This document shows positions 27,946 through 37,190 of a stretch of DNA of 54,010 bases, in pieces. Within the stretch, counting starts at the first letter, position 1. Every line of letters starts with the position of its first letter. A program made the position numbers and the translations under genes. Location of the stretch: contig NZ_JAUWQB010000014.1 in assembly GCF_030611305.1 (NCBI RefSeq), positions 1 through 54,010 on the forward strand, written 5' to 3'. The stretch comes from Desulfobacula sp. (GTDB taxonomy: Bacteria > Desulfobacterota > Desulfobacteria > Desulfobacterales > Desulfobacteraceae). The notes beneath the pieces are model-generated. The model had not been told where the DNA came from. It searched no databases and was given only the letters and a program-made list of their open reading frames with translations.

Positions 27946-28971
27946 ATGAAAACCCAGACACTTGCCCAATATCTTTTACAAGACTTAACCATAAAAGACC
28001 AAATCATTCATAACAGAATCGTGCTCGCACCCATGGCAGGCCTTGGCCATATTGCCTTAAGGCAGCTCATCTGTGAATTTGGCGGGTTTGGTCTGCATTT
28101 TACAGGAATGTGCAGCGCAAAGGCCGTCCCCCATGAGAACCCAGATGTATCCCTGGTGTTTAAATGGCGGCAAGAAGAACTTAAACACCTTGTCTGCCAG
28201 ATCTTTGGACCTGATCCGGAAAGTATGGCCAAGGCTGCTATACGAATAGAAAAGGAAGGCTTTTTCGGGGTTGATCTTAATTTCGGATGTTCTGTGGCAG
28301 CGATCTGCAAAAAAGGATGCGGGGCCGCTCTTTTAAAAAATCCTGGCCTTTCATCAAAAATCGTAAAAGCTGTGAGAGAGTCTGTCTCTATTCCTGTATT
28401 TGTGAAATTCAGAACCGGTTGGGTGAACACCCCTCAATTTGCAGTGGATATGGCTAAGAGGTTTGAAGATGCCGGGGCTGATGCACTCACCTTCCACCCA
28501 AGAATCGCACCTGACAGGAGGAACCGGCCTCCCCAGTGGGATGTTATAAAACTTGTCAGACAGGCTGTCTGCATCCCTGTGTTTGGCAATGGAAACCTTT
28601 TTGAAGCAGAAGATGGTGTCAAAATGATCGAGCAGACATCCTGCCAGGGACTGTCTGTCGGCAGGATGGCAGTTGCACGGCCCTGGCTGTTTGCACAGTG
28701 GACAAAAGACTTTTCTCCAGGAGATGATATTTTTTTTACTTCTGCCATGAGAATGACACAGATTCTTTTAGATCATTATGATGATGATTTTGCAGTTAAA
28801 CTGTTTAAAAAGTTTTCTCCGTATTTTTGCGCTAATTTCAAATTCGGCCATCAGATCTTAAAAAAACTGATCCGTGCAAAAACCATGGATGATATCAGAA
28901 TCAGCCTTGATTCGATTTTTGAAACAAACCCTGAAGTCCTTTCCAGACCAAACCTTAATTTATTTTTGTAA
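27946..28971 (+). CDS. tRNA-dihydrouridine synthase (Dus) family protein
   Basis: A 341-residue TIM-barrel flavoprotein of the Dus family. The N-terminal FMN segment is APMAGLGH; the catalytic Cys sits in DLNFGCS, where the usual Pro of GCP is Ser; FVKFRTGW gives the FMN Lys; TFHPRIAPDR keeps the His but not the usual HGRTR; FGNGNLF and SVGRMAVARPWLF complete the phosphate site. Dus reduces uridine in tRNA loops. The altered motifs suggest a side branch, possibly with another RNA position or substrate. It has a helical C-terminal domain of about 90 residues. It is transcribed alone. Confidence 0.82.
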   Translation: MKTQTLAQYLLQDLTIKDQIIHNRIVLAPMAGLGHIALRQLICEFGGFGLHFTGMCSAKAVPHENPDVSLVFKWRQEELKHLVCQIFGPDPESMAKAAIRIEKEGFFGVDLNFGCSVAAICKKGCGAALLKNPGLSSKIVKAVRESVSIPVFVKFRTGWVNTPQFAVDMAKRFEDAGADALTFHPRIAPDRRNRPPQWDVIKLVRQAVCIPVFGNGNLFEAEDGVKMIEQTSCQGLSVGRMAVARPWLFAQWTKDFSPGDDIFFTSAMRMTQILLDHYDDDFAVKLFKKFSPYFCANFKFGHQILKKLIRAKTMDDIRISLDSIFETNPEVLSRPNLNLFL

Positions 28972-28997
28972 TATTTGGCTCTATAAAAAATCAGTGA

Positions 28998-29294
28998 CTA
29001 CAAACCAAGGATATTAAGCCCTTCTTCAAGTTCAAAATAAGGTTTGAGATTATATTTATATCCCGGCACACCAAAATAGATGGCCAGGCTTTCAGCGACA
29101 GCCTGTAAACCTTCTGCAAGCCTGTTATTGTCCAGTTCATAATAGGTGATGGAATTCATGCCATTGATTTTACTGGCTGAAACATACGGCCCTTTTTTAT
29201 TTATAAACTCTGGCAGGACAGGCGCCTTAAGATATCGTTTCGCAATTTCTTTAGTACTTTCAGGCGGATAGGTGACATTTGAAATAATGACCAT
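28998..29294 (-). CDS. Small conserved-looking protein of unknown function
   Basis: A 98-residue soluble protein with no signal peptide or membrane segment. Predicted pattern: a strand (VIISNVTYP), a helix (STKEIAKRYLKA), mixed strands, then a helix (RLAEGLQAVAESLAIYFG) and a Tyr/Pro-rich tail. The layout suggests a small ferredoxin-like fold, but I recognise no family. A strong AAGGAG site before the ATG and a promoter-like sequence upstream support expression. It is convergent with the Dus gene and divergent from yedF. Confidence 0.7.
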   Translation of the reverse strand: MVIISNVTYPPESTKEIAKRYLKAPVLPEFINKKGPYVSASKINGMNSITYYELDNNRLAEGLQAVAESLAIYFGVPGYKYNLKPYFELEEGLNILGL

Positions 29295-29341
29295 GTTTTT
29301 CTCCTTTTTTTTAACAATTGTATTTACATCAATTTACTAAA

Positions 29342-29371
29342 AGTATGGTCATATAAGGCCCTGGCTGTCAA
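29342..29371 (-). promoter_or_regulatory. Promoter-like sequence of the 98-residue unknown
   Basis: Minus strand: TTGACA (29366-29371), an 18-base spacer and CATACT (29342-29347). The start codon is about 48 bases further. Confidence 0.45.
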
Positions 29372-29441
29372 ATCTTTTTAATTCCCAAATATTTTATCAG
29401 CATTTTCAATGACAATTGAAATTCATATTGGATATAGCAAT

Positions 29442-29470
29442 TTGACATAGAGTTGAAGGCTTCTTAAAAT
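29442..29470 (+). promoter_or_regulatory. Promoter-like sequence of yedF
   Basis: TTGACA (29442-29447), exactly 17 bases, TAAAAT (29465-29470): a near-consensus sigma70 promoter. The ATG is 36 bases downstream with AAAGGAAAGGAA between. Confidence 0.65.
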
Positions 29471-29505
29471 TAACAGGTGAAAAGAGAAAGGAAAGGAATC
29501 ATACA

Positions 29506-30120
29506 ATGACAAAAAAAATTGACTGTAGAACACTTGAATGTCCCGCACCTGTACTGAAAACAAAAGAATTTCTTGAACAGGAGGCCGTCACAGAAATTAA
29601 TATTATTGTTGACAATGATGCTGCTGTGGAAAATGTAACCCGGTTTTTAAACTTCCAGGGGTTTGAAGTATCTGTTGATTCTGACGGTATCATCTCCACG
29701 GTATCGGGCCAACGTACCCCTGAAAAAGCTAAAAAATTGGAAACTGATTCCGGCCCTGTTAAAACAAAAAAGGAATCCGACAGCCAGAAAATTTTAGTCA
29801 TACTCTCTTCACAGCAGATTGGAAAGGGGAATGATGCTCTGGGCCAGAAACTGATGATCAATTTTGTTAAAACCTTGAAAGAACTGGGTAATGACCTCTG
29901 GCGCCTGGTACTTTTAAACCATGGTGTAAAATTTTCTATCAAAAATTCCAAAATTCTTGAAGAACTCAAAGAGCTTGAACTATCAGGCGTAGACATCCTT
30001 GTTTGCGGGGCATGCTTAACTCACTTGGGATTGATGAATGAAAAAGTTATCGGTGAAACGACTAACATGCTTGATGTAGTGACATCAATGCAGTTAGCCG
30101 ATAAAGTCATTAATCTCTGA
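29506..30120 (+). CDS. yedF: YedF-type TusA-DsrE sulfurtransferase-like protein
   Basis: A 204-residue two-domain protein. Residues 1 to about 72 are a TusA/SirA domain with the sulfur-carrying Cys in LECPAPVLKTK. Residues about 95-204 are a DsrE-like domain (KILVILSSQQIGKGNDALG) with Cys in VCGACLTHLGL. This order defines the YedF family tied to selenium metabolism, often with selD and selA; neither is in the window. It likely moves sulfane sulfur or selenium between partners. In a sulfate reducer it could also serve sulfur trafficking, but it is not near dsr here. Confidence 0.88.
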   Translation: MTKKIDCRTLECPAPVLKTKEFLEQEAVTEINIIVDNDAAVENVTRFLNFQGFEVSVDSDGIISTVSGQRTPEKAKKLETDSGPVKTKKESDSQKILVILSSQQIGKGNDALGQKLMINFVKTLKELGNDLWRLVLLNHGVKFSIKNSKILEELKELELSGVDILVCGACLTHLGLMNEKVIGETTNMLDVVTSMQLADKVINL

Positions 30121-30127
30121 TTATAAT

Positions 30128-31390
30128 TTATTTGTTGTTGACAAAAAAATCATCAATAATCCTTTGCTGCTTTAGTTTCTGGCCGTAAGCTGTCGCACTT
30201 TTCTTATCAGCAAATTCGGAAACCCGGACCACAAACCATGTCTTTCCACCACCATCCACCTTTTTGACTATCGCATCAATTCCTTTTTTCTTTAAAATAT
30301 CAATATACCTGACAGCATGTTTCTGATTTAAATATGCGGCCACCTGGATCGTAAACGGCTTGGGTGCCTGAATTTGAATTTTCACTTTTTGTTTTTCAAC
30401 TGCTTTTGGTTTAAACATATGGAACATGGTATTTATCATAAAAAATCCAAGCCAGATCGAAACAACCGAAAGAAAACCCGCCTTTAAATAAAATTGTGTC
30501 TTTTCATGCTCTTTGATATATGCGATTCCCCTGCCCACAGATAAAATCAAAAAACTTAAAACAGATCCAATGAACGCCCATGCGTTTTTCAAATAAGAAA
30601 CACCCTTCTCCGTTATCGACCCTATCTTTTTTTCAATCTCAATCTTCTTTCTAGGCTTTCTCTCAGGCAATAGAAAGGATACTTCCTGTTGAAGGGTTTT
30701 ATCAGTTTTACCAATGGCATCCTCGATTCTTTCTGAATATCTCTTTTTAAATACAGGATCTTTTAGTCCATGCTGATAAAGTTTTTTTGCAATAAAGTCC
30801 TTTCTTTCCAACCCGAGAAAGATATCAGTCATTAAAGCTGACAAAAGTTTATTGGCATAATGCTTTTCCGCAAGGACAGACAATACTTCCTGCTCAAATG
30901 ATGTCACAATAGTTGATTGTCGAAGTTGGGCAAGCCACAGTTGGGCAATATCCTCATCCTCCGGGTTCATCTTCAGATAAACCATAGTGCCTAATTTAAA
31001 ATTTTGATTTTTAACAGAAGTATTTAATTTAAATTTTGCAATGGCACCGGATATTTTTTGAGCTATTTTTTTTGCAGAAAAAGGCCAGAGAAGAAACGTA
31101 TCATAAATTCTTAACGCTTTTATATAATTTTTCTCAGCCTTATTCAGAATTCCCGACCTCTCCCAGGCCTGCCCTTCTTTAATCAAATTCATCACGGCTT
31201 TCTTAGCTGTCATATCCATTAAAAAACCGATCACAACAACTAAGCCTGTAATGGCCACAAGCCCGGTGGTTAAAGGGCTGATCCCGGGAAAGAACCTTGT
31301 GAGCCCTGGCATAATATAAAAAGTCAGCGGTATGGTAAACAGAGTGGTGATCCACAGATGTACACTGATGTTTCTTAAAATCCAGATCAT
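30128..31390 (-). CDS. SPOR-domain membrane protein
   Basis: About 420 residues. There are two N-terminal membrane helices (WITTLFTIPLTFYIMPG and TGLVAITGLVVVIGFLMDM), a helical cytoplasmic middle of about 200 residues with one TPR-like pair (KAEKNYIKALRIYDTFLLW), one or two further membrane helices (FIGSVLSFLILSV; VVSIWLGFFMINTMF), and a C-terminal SPOR domain (PFTIQVAAYLNQKHAVRYI to the end). SPOR binds denuded septal peptidoglycan. ATG 31390 is preferred over an upstream frame start: GAGGAA precedes it and it overlaps the PBP1A stop as ATGA. A wall-growth role with the adjacent PBP1A is inferred. Confidence 0.8.
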   Translation of the reverse strand: MIWILRNISVHLWITTLFTIPLTFYIMPGLTRFFPGISPLTTGLVAITGLVVVIGFLMDMTAKKAVMNLIKEGQAWERSGILNKAEKNYIKALRIYDTFLLWPFSAKKIAQKISGAIAKFKLNTSVKNQNFKLGTMVYLKMNPEDEDIAQLWLAQLRQSTIVTSFEQEVLSVLAEKHYANKLLSALMTDIFLGLERKDFIAKKLYQHGLKDPVFKKRYSERIEDAIGKTDKTLQQEVSFLLPERKPRKKIEIEKKIGSITEKGVSYLKNAWAFIGSVLSFLILSVGRGIAYIKEHEKTQFYLKAGFLSVVSIWLGFFMINTMFHMFKPKAVEKQKVKIQIQAPKPFTIQVAAYLNQKHAVRYIDILKKKGIDAIVKKVDGGGKTWFVVRVSEFADKKSATAYGQKLKQQRIIDDFFVNNK

Positions 31391-33387
31391 TGTTCCTCTT
31401 CCACACACAAATGTTGTTCAGGCTTTAAAGGGACTTTCAAAACTTCAAATGTCTCATTCCCCTCTTTTGGGTTACACCCTGTTGTTGTATCCACACTTTC
31501 AAACCGGATATTATCAGGAATTGGGAAATCTCTTTCAGGCTCTGATTTGAGGGCATTCATCATGAACTCAGCCCAGATCGGTGCAGCGATTTTACCACCT
31601 GTAATACCAACCTTGTTGATATCCATCAATTTTCTTTGTTTATCAAAACCAGTCCAGACAGATGTGCTGAGTGTCGGTGTAAACCCTGTAAACCAGGCAT
31701 CATTGTAGCTGTCCGTGGTGCCGGTTTTTCCGGCAGCAGGACGGTTGAATCCCAGTTGCCGAATGGATCGCCCTGACCCCCTTTCAATGACTGATTTCAT
31801 CATATCCACCACCTGATAAGTAGTGGAGGGATCAAGCACTCTTTTTTCCTGAACAATGTGCTCAAAAATAACCCTGCCGAATGCATCTTCCACCCGCCAG
31901 AAAAGAAAGGGTTCATGCAGAACCCCAAGGTTGGCAAAAACCGTATATGCAGATGCCATTTCAAAGGGTGTCACACCTGAGGTTCCGAGAGCCACGGAAT
32001 ACACATCTTCTAATGGGCTCTGAATGCCACAGGTTCTGGCAGTTCTGTTAACCGCCTCTGGGCCGGTTTTTTCTACAAGCTGGGCGGCGATCGCATTAAC
32101 AGAGTTGATTAACGCCTTTTTTAAAATCATATCACCTGAAAAGGTTTTGCCAAAATTTTTTGGTTCCCAGTCTGCCGCTCCTTTTACCGGGATGATAACA
32201 GGTTTATCCGTCAGGATGGTTGCAGGATGGAACCCTAAATTTTTAAATGCCGTATAATAAAGAAAAGGCTTAAAACCGCTTCCCGGCTGCCGAAGACTTT
32301 TTATGGCCCTGTTGAATTCACTTTTGTAATAATCCCTGCCCCCGACAAGGGCTTTCACAGCCCCGGACCCTGTATCAATGGCCACAAGCGCCCCCTGGGG
32401 ATAATCCGCATTTTCATCTTTAATACCCATCATGGTGTCAAGCCTTCCAAGGCCTTTTTTTAAAGACTGCCGGGCATAAGTTTGCAGTCTTGTATCAATA
32501 GTGGCAAATACCTTGATGCCGCCATGATAAACAACATCTTCTCCATACTTTTGAATCAGCTCGTTTATCAGCGCATCTAAAAAATAACTTCCTGATCTTG
32601 AATCGGATTGTTCATGATAAAGTTCAGGTTTTGTCAGCATGACTCGCTGAGCTTCAAGATCAGATATAAACCCAACCTGTACCATTCTTTTTATAACAAC
32701 CTCACGCCTTTTTAACGCCCGGTCATAGTGCCTGTATGGATTATAATTTGTAGGAGATTTAGGCAGTCCCGCAAGAAGTGATGCCTCAGCCAGGTTTAAA
32801 TCCAGAGCAGATTTACCGAAAAATACTCTTGAAGCTTTTTCAATACCCTGGGCCCCCGCGCCAAAATAAATTTGATTGATATAGGCATGTAAAATTTCTT
32901 CCTTTGTATTGGAAATCTCAATCTGTAATGCCACAAGCAGTTCTTTGAATTTACGTTTATATGTTTTTTCAAAACTGAAAAACAAATTTTTTGCGAGCTG
33001 CTGGGTAATGGTGGACGCCCCCTGGACCTTGCCTGATTTAAAAAACGTAATATAAAGCCCTTTTACAGTTCGAAGCTTATTGATCCCGTGATGTTCAAAA
33101 AACCTGTGATCTTCTGTTGCAAGAATCGCATTAATAAAATCCTGGGAAACCATGTTCAAGGGAATGGTTTTTCTCTCTCCAAGAGTCATCATCACCTGCC
33201 CGTTTGAGGCAAAAACCTGAGTTTGAGGCCTTTCAATGATCCGGCTTAAAGGAGACGGAAGCTTTGGAAGATCTTTTGCAACAAAAAACACCAGAAACAT
33301 CCCGCAAAGACATCCGAGTGAAACAAGAATTAAACCGGAAAAAAGGCAGAACCGGATAAGCTTTATGAATCTTAAAACCAGATTCAA
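31387..33387 (-). CDS. mrcA: Penicillin-binding protein 1A (bifunctional transglycosylase/transpeptidase)
   Basis: A 666-residue class A PBP. There is one N-terminal membrane helix, a GT51 domain with ATEDHRFFEHHG and TITQQLAKNLFF, and a transpeptidase domain with SxxK in GSGFKPF, SxN in NSVNAIA and KTG in AGKTGTTDS. It polymerises and cross-links peptidoglycan in the periplasm. The start is TTG inside a TTGA overlap with the upstream unknown gene, with AGGAGAGGGG before it. The C-terminus is rich in Glu. The long insertion (ODD) of E. coli PBP1a is not visible, which is usual for this length. Confidence 0.95.
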   Translation of the reverse strand: MNLVLRFIKLIRFCLFSGLILVSLGCLCGMFLVFFVAKDLPKLPSPLSRIIERPQTQVFASNGQVMMTLGERKTIPLNMVSQDFINAILATEDHRFFEHHGINKLRTVKGLYITFFKSGKVQGASTITQQLAKNLFFSFEKTYKRKFKELLVALQIEISNTKEEILHAYINQIYFGAGAQGIEKASRVFFGKSALDLNLAEASLLAGLPKSPTNYNPYRHYDRALKRREVVIKRMVQVGFISDLEAQRVMLTKPELYHEQSDSRSGSYFLDALINELIQKYGEDVVYHGGIKVFATIDTRLQTYARQSLKKGLGRLDTMMGIKDENADYPQGALVAIDTGSGAVKALVGGRDYYKSEFNRAIKSLRQPGSGFKPFLYYTAFKNLGFHPATILTDKPVIIPVKGAADWEPKNFGKTFSGDMILKKALINSVNAIAAQLVEKTGPEAVNRTARTCGIQSPLEDVYSVALGTSGVTPFEMASAYTVFANLGVLHEPFLFWRVEDAFGRVIFEHIVQEKRVLDPSTTYQVVDMMKSVIERGSGRSIRQLGFNRPAAGKTGTTDSYNDAWFTGFTPTLSTSVWTGFDKQRKLMDINKVGITGGKIAAPIWAEFMMNALKSEPERDFPIPDNIRFESVDTTTGCNPKEGNETFEVLKVPLKPEQHLCVEEEQ

Positions 33388-34259
33388 TTCCCCTCTCCTC
33401 TAAGATTCAGACTCAGCTGCCAGACAGCCCATTCGCGACCTTTTATAAAAACAACCTGCTTGCCCCCTGTCTCTTCAAATTCAAACCCGAGTTTAATATA
33501 ACCGTTTTCCGCTTCATTCCAGATACCAATGTTAACGATCTTTCCATCCTGTTTCAGTAACTTTTCAGGATTCACTATCAGATCGGGAATAATATCAGCA
33601 GGCAGTTTAAACAGGGTATCAAAAAAAAATGGGGCCGGATATATCCGTCCCAGAAATCCATCCATATCCGCAAGTTCCCCTGGCACTGGCTTGTCACCGT
33701 TTTCAATCTCAAGGATATCTTCTTTTCTAAGATCAATCTGTTTGATCACTCTGTTTTCAGAATCAATAAAATAAATCTTGATCCCCCCTGTGATACCTTC
33801 GCAAAATATCCTGTCCAGAGAGCTGCCGTTCAACAACCAGACCAGTTGCGCCGGTTCGATAATTTTTAAAGCCGTCGATTTTTCAAGGGTCAGATAAAGT
33901 ATTTTAAACTGCTGTTTCTCCAATGTAACCCAGTCCCCTGGCAAAATACCTGAAGCAAGGTCGGAAAAAGTGGATGCCTGATGAACGTTTTGCCGGGTAT
34001 CCTCTTTTTTACTGATAATCTTATTAAGGTACTCATGGGCATTGGAAGTTTGTTTTCCCGTCTCCCAGATAGCTCCTGTTTCAGGACGAAACTCATTTGT
34101 GGAGGTAAGATAAGAGCCGACAAGGTTTTCAACCCAGTCAAACCTGAATTCAGAAAAAATGAAAGTAGCCGTAATGATAAAGACTGCAATATTTAGAAAA
34201 GAAAAGGTTCTTCTCAGCCACTCAGAAAAATTTAAAGGTTCATACCATTGCTGGATCAT
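33384..34259 (-). CDS. Membrane-anchored protein of unknown function upstream of PBP1A
   Basis: A 291-residue protein. One transmembrane helix near the N-terminus (FLNIAVFIITATFIFSEF) leaves the rest outside the cytoplasm. The external part is rich in beta strands and acidic (GDWVTLEKQQFKILYLTL; GGKQVVFIKGREWAVWQL near the end). I do not recognise a family. It overlaps the PBP1A start by four bases and lies 26 bases after the zinc-ribbon/receiver gene, so it is probably translated together with PBP1A and may be its outer partner, by analogy with LpoA/LpoB activators. That role is a guess from position. Confidence 0.7.
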   Translation of the reverse strand: MIQQWYEPLNFSEWLRRTFSFLNIAVFIITATFIFSEFRFDWVENLVGSYLTSTNEFRPETGAIWETGKQTSNAHEYLNKIISKKEDTRQNVHQASTFSDLASGILPGDWVTLEKQQFKILYLTLEKSTALKIIEPAQLVWLLNGSSLDRIFCEGITGGIKIYFIDSENRVIKQIDLRKEDILEIENGDKPVPGELADMDGFLGRIYPAPFFFDTLFKLPADIIPDLIVNPEKLLKQDGKIVNIGIWNEAENGYIKLGFEFEETGGKQVVFIKGREWAVWQLSLNLRGEGN

Positions 34260-34285
34260 AAAAAATTCTTATGCACACCGTTCCT

Positions 34286-34873
34286 TTACGCTTTTCCGGC
34301 CTGTTTCAAGGAGTCATTATAGACCGTGTAAAAATTTTTATGCTCCATTAAAGCCCTGGATAAAAATGCTTCCAGATGAATAATGTCATCCTGGTGAATG
34401 ATAGTGTCCACACTGGAATGCAAGGCAGCCATGTTATCATTGGTATTGAATTTGTTGCTGACCCAAATAAGGCAGATCCTGCGCCTTAAAGACATATCAA
34501 TGGTATTCATCCTGTTAAGAATACCCGAAAACCCCTTATTCTGATCAAAAGCATCATCAATGATCACCAGATGATAAATATGGTATTCAAGTCTTTTCAA
34601 TGCAGCTTTGGTGTTTGCTGCTGTCTCTGCATTCAGTCCCATCTGTTTAATAAGCGAATACACCTTTCTTTTCAAATCATCCCCATCAATACAGACAAGG
34701 GCATTCAGCCGTTCATCAAAGGAGAGATTTGAAATTTGTTTTTGCTGTTTTACAGCAGGGACATGGACCTTTTCTTTGCATTTGGGACATTTAAAGACTG
34801 ACTCTTTGTCCTTGGAAATTTTGTAATCCGGAATATTGAGTTTTGTTTTACAATTATGGCATGTCACGTTCAT
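34286..34873 (-). CDS. Zinc-ribbon plus degenerate receiver-domain protein
   Basis: A 195-residue two-part protein. Residues 1-40 are an MJ0042-type zinc ribbon: CHNCKTKLNIPD and CPKCKEKVHVP. Residues about 58-185 look like a CheY-like receiver: LVCIDGDDLKR as the acidic strand, VIIDDAFDQ with the candidate phospho-Asp, then ICLIWVSNK; the usual Lys-Pro at the end is replaced by IIHQDDIIHL. It is thus a degenerate receiver. It follows the pilU-like gene by three bases. Zinc-ribbon/receiver proteins of this kind occur near gliding and pilus genes in Deltaproteobacteria, so a role in motor control is possible but not shown. Confidence 0.75.
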   Translation of the reverse strand: MNVTCHNCKTKLNIPDYKISKDKESVFKCPKCKEKVHVPAVKQQKQISNLSFDERLNALVCIDGDDLKRKVYSLIKQMGLNAETAANTKAALKRLEYHIYHLVIIDDAFDQNKGFSGILNRMNTIDMSLRRRICLIWVSNKFNTNDNMAALHSSVDTIIHQDDIIHLEAFLSRALMEHKNFYTVYNDSLKQAGKA

Positions 34874-34876
34874 AGC

Positions 34877-36040
34877 TTAACTTCCTTTATATCCACGATC
34901 AATTTCCAATGAATCAATATTTGTTGTGGTTTCACCACGGGAACTTTTTATCGAATCAAGGCCTCGACCCACAATATCCTTCCTTGATGCATAGGATGAT
35001 GCGGTGTCCTCACTGATATTTCCCTTTTCATAAAGAGAAATGATATATTCATCAAAAGAAACCATGTCCTGGGCCTTGCCTGTGGTAATGATATCATTGA
35101 ATGTCTTGCCCTCGGACTCTCCATTGAGAATAGAATCTTTCACCCTCAAATTCGAACCCATAATTTCAAAGGCAGCCACCCTTCCGCCGCCAATTTTTGG
35201 CAACAATCTCTGAGACACAACCCATCTGATTGTATCTGCCAAACGGATTCTGATCTGTTTTTCTTCTTCAGTGGAAAACATCCCCAAAACACGATTAATG
35301 GTTTGGCCGGCATCTACGGTATGCAATGTTGACAGGACAAGGTGGCCTGTTTCAGCCGCAGAAAGACCAATTTCCACTGTCTCCCTGTCACGCATTTCAC
35401 CTACCAGGATCACTTTTGGGGCCTGCCGCAAGGCAGCCCTCAAACCATTTGCAAAGGTATCAAAATCAGCTCCCAGTTCCCGCTGATTAAAAGTGGATTT
35501 TTTCTGGGAGTGCTGATACTCAATCGGATCTTCAAGGGTGATCACGTGAACAGACTTTGTTTTATTGATTTTATCCAATAGCGCTGCAAGAGATGTTGAC
35601 TTTCCAGAACCGGTTGCCCCGGTAACAAAAACAATACCGTTTCTCTCTTCTGCCATTGTATGAAATGCACGGGGCAAATTCAGCTCCTCAATGGTGGGAA
35701 TTTCTGTCTCAAGTTTTCTTAGGACAATGGAATACTTGCCTGATCTTGAAAATATATTTACCCTGAACCGTGCTTTATCCCCCAGTTGATAGGAAAGATC
35801 GCAAGATCCTTCTCTAATCAGCGTCTCTGTTAATTTCCGATTATTATTAATCAAATACAATGCAAATATTTCAGTTTGAAACGGAGTCAGCAGTTTAAAG
35901 TCCGGATCTATGTTCACTGCAACCAACTCACCGGAACTTTCAACCTGTAGCGGTTTGTCCGGCGTAAAGTTCAAGTCTGAAACATTGTCATGGGAATCCA
36001 GCATTTTGGAAAGGATATGGTCAATCTGCTGTTTTTTCAT
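34877..36040 (-). CDS. pilU: PilT/PilU-type pilus retraction ATPase
   Basis: A 387-residue secretion ATPase. After an N-terminal PAS-like domain come Walker A GATGSGKST, the Asp box ITLEDPIEY, Walker B KVILVGEMRD and the His box GHLVLSTLHT. A tail beyond about residue 345 is rich in Ser, Gly and Asp. It is the second of two PilT paralogues in tandem and differs from the first mainly at the C-terminus, like PilU, an accessory retraction motor. The PilU name is by position and divergence rather than by a unique motif. Confidence 0.82.
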   Translation of the reverse strand: MKKQQIDHILSKMLDSHDNVSDLNFTPDKPLQVESSGELVAVNIDPDFKLLTPFQTEIFALYLINNNRKLTETLIREGSCDLSYQLGDKARFRVNIFSRSGKYSIVLRKLETEIPTIEELNLPRAFHTMAEERNGIVFVTGATGSGKSTSLAALLDKINKTKSVHVITLEDPIEYQHSQKKSTFNQRELGADFDTFANGLRAALRQAPKVILVGEMRDRETVEIGLSAAETGHLVLSTLHTVDAGQTINRVLGMFSTEEEKQIRIRLADTIRWVVSQRLLPKIGGGRVAAFEIMGSNLRVKDSILNGESEGKTFNDIITTGKAQDMVSFDEYIISLYEKGNISEDTASSYASRKDIVGRGLDSIKSSRGETTTNIDSLEIDRGYKGS

Positions 36041-36075
36041 GCCATTTTCCTCTTAGTTTTAATTTAAATAAACCT

Positions 36076-37158
36076 TTAAGCTTCTGTAAAATCAGCCGGC
36101 GGATTCTTTAAGAATGGCCTGAATAAGGATTTATTATTCGCCTTTCCATATGCCTCATCCGGGCTGATCCATCTTTTCTTGTACAACTGCATGATGGCAT
36201 CATCCAGCAATTGCATCCCATATTGTTTTCCTGTCTGAATCATGGATGGGATCTGGTGCGTTTTGGCTTCCCGGATAAGATTTCGCACAGCAGGTGTTGC
36301 CACAAGGATTTCCAAAGCCACGCATCTGCCTTTTTTATCCACCCTTTTAAACAGTGTCTGAGCGACAATAGCTCTCAGGCCATCAGACAATGTAGACCGT
36401 ATCTGAGCCTGTTCAGTGGAGGGGAAGACTTCAATAATTCTGTCAACGGTTTTGGCTGCACTGGAAGTATGCAGGGTACCAAACACCAGGTGGCCTGTAG
36501 ACGCGGCTTCTATGGCAAGGGAAATGGTTTCAAGATCCCTTAACTCACCCACAAGAATAATGTCAGGGTCTTCACGCAAAGCCCCCCTTAGTGCTGATGA
36601 AAAAGATTGTGTATGTGATCCCACTTCCCTGTGACTCACAATAGAACTCTGACTTCTGTGCACAAACTCAATGGGATCTTCTACGGTGATAATATGATCT
36701 CTTCTAGTCCGATTTGCCTGATCAATAATGGCTGCCAGAGTAGTTGATTTACCGGAACCTGTTGGCCCTGTGACCAGGACAAGGCCTCTTGGAAGATTGG
36801 CCAGTTTTGAAATAACGGGAGGAAGTCCAAGTTGTTCTGCCGTCATTATTTCGGCCGGGATCTCACGGAAAACTGCTGAGATGCCGTTTTTCTGCATAAA
36901 ATAATTTGCCCTGTATCTGGCAAGTCCCGGAATTTCATAACCGAAATCCACATCCCCGGTCTCTTCAAAAACCTTGATCTTCTCCTGGGAGGTTATTTCA
37001 TATAAAAGTTTCCGTAATTTATCGCTGGTCAGAGTCTCATATTTTATACGTTCAATATCGCCATGAAGCCTTAATGCAGGTTGCTGGCCAGAAGCCAGAT
37101 GGAGGTCAGAAGCACCCTGCTCATGCATCAGTTTAAAAAAAGCATCAATTTCAGCCAT
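36076..37158 (-). CDS. pilT: Pilus retraction ATPase PilT
   Basis: A 360-residue hexameric ATPase. It starts MAEIDAFFKLMHEQGASDLH, the PilT-like N-terminal domain, followed by Walker A GPTGSGKST, the Asp box ITVEDPIEF, Walker B DIILVGELRD, the His box GHLVFGTLHT, and a C-terminal retraction-type region. It depolymerises pili for twitching. It lies 35 bases upstream of the pilU-like gene and 71 bases downstream of divIVA. The extension motor PilB and the pilin are not in this window. Confidence 0.93.
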   Translation of the reverse strand: MAEIDAFFKLMHEQGASDLHLASGQQPALRLHGDIERIKYETLTSDKLRKLLYEITSQEKIKVFEETGDVDFGYEIPGLARYRANYFMQKNGISAVFREIPAEIMTAEQLGLPPVISKLANLPRGLVLVTGPTGSGKSTTLAAIIDQANRTRRDHIITVEDPIEFVHRSQSSIVSHREVGSHTQSFSSALRGALREDPDIILVGELRDLETISLAIEAASTGHLVFGTLHTSSAAKTVDRIIEVFPSTEQAQIRSTLSDGLRAIVAQTLFKRVDKKGRCVALEILVATPAVRNLIREAKTHQIPSMIQTGKQYGMQLLDDAIMQLYKKRWISPDEAYGKANNKSLFRPFLKNPPADFTEA

Positions 37159-37190
37159 TTTCCATACCTTTTTTTAGTTAATGATTCTCT

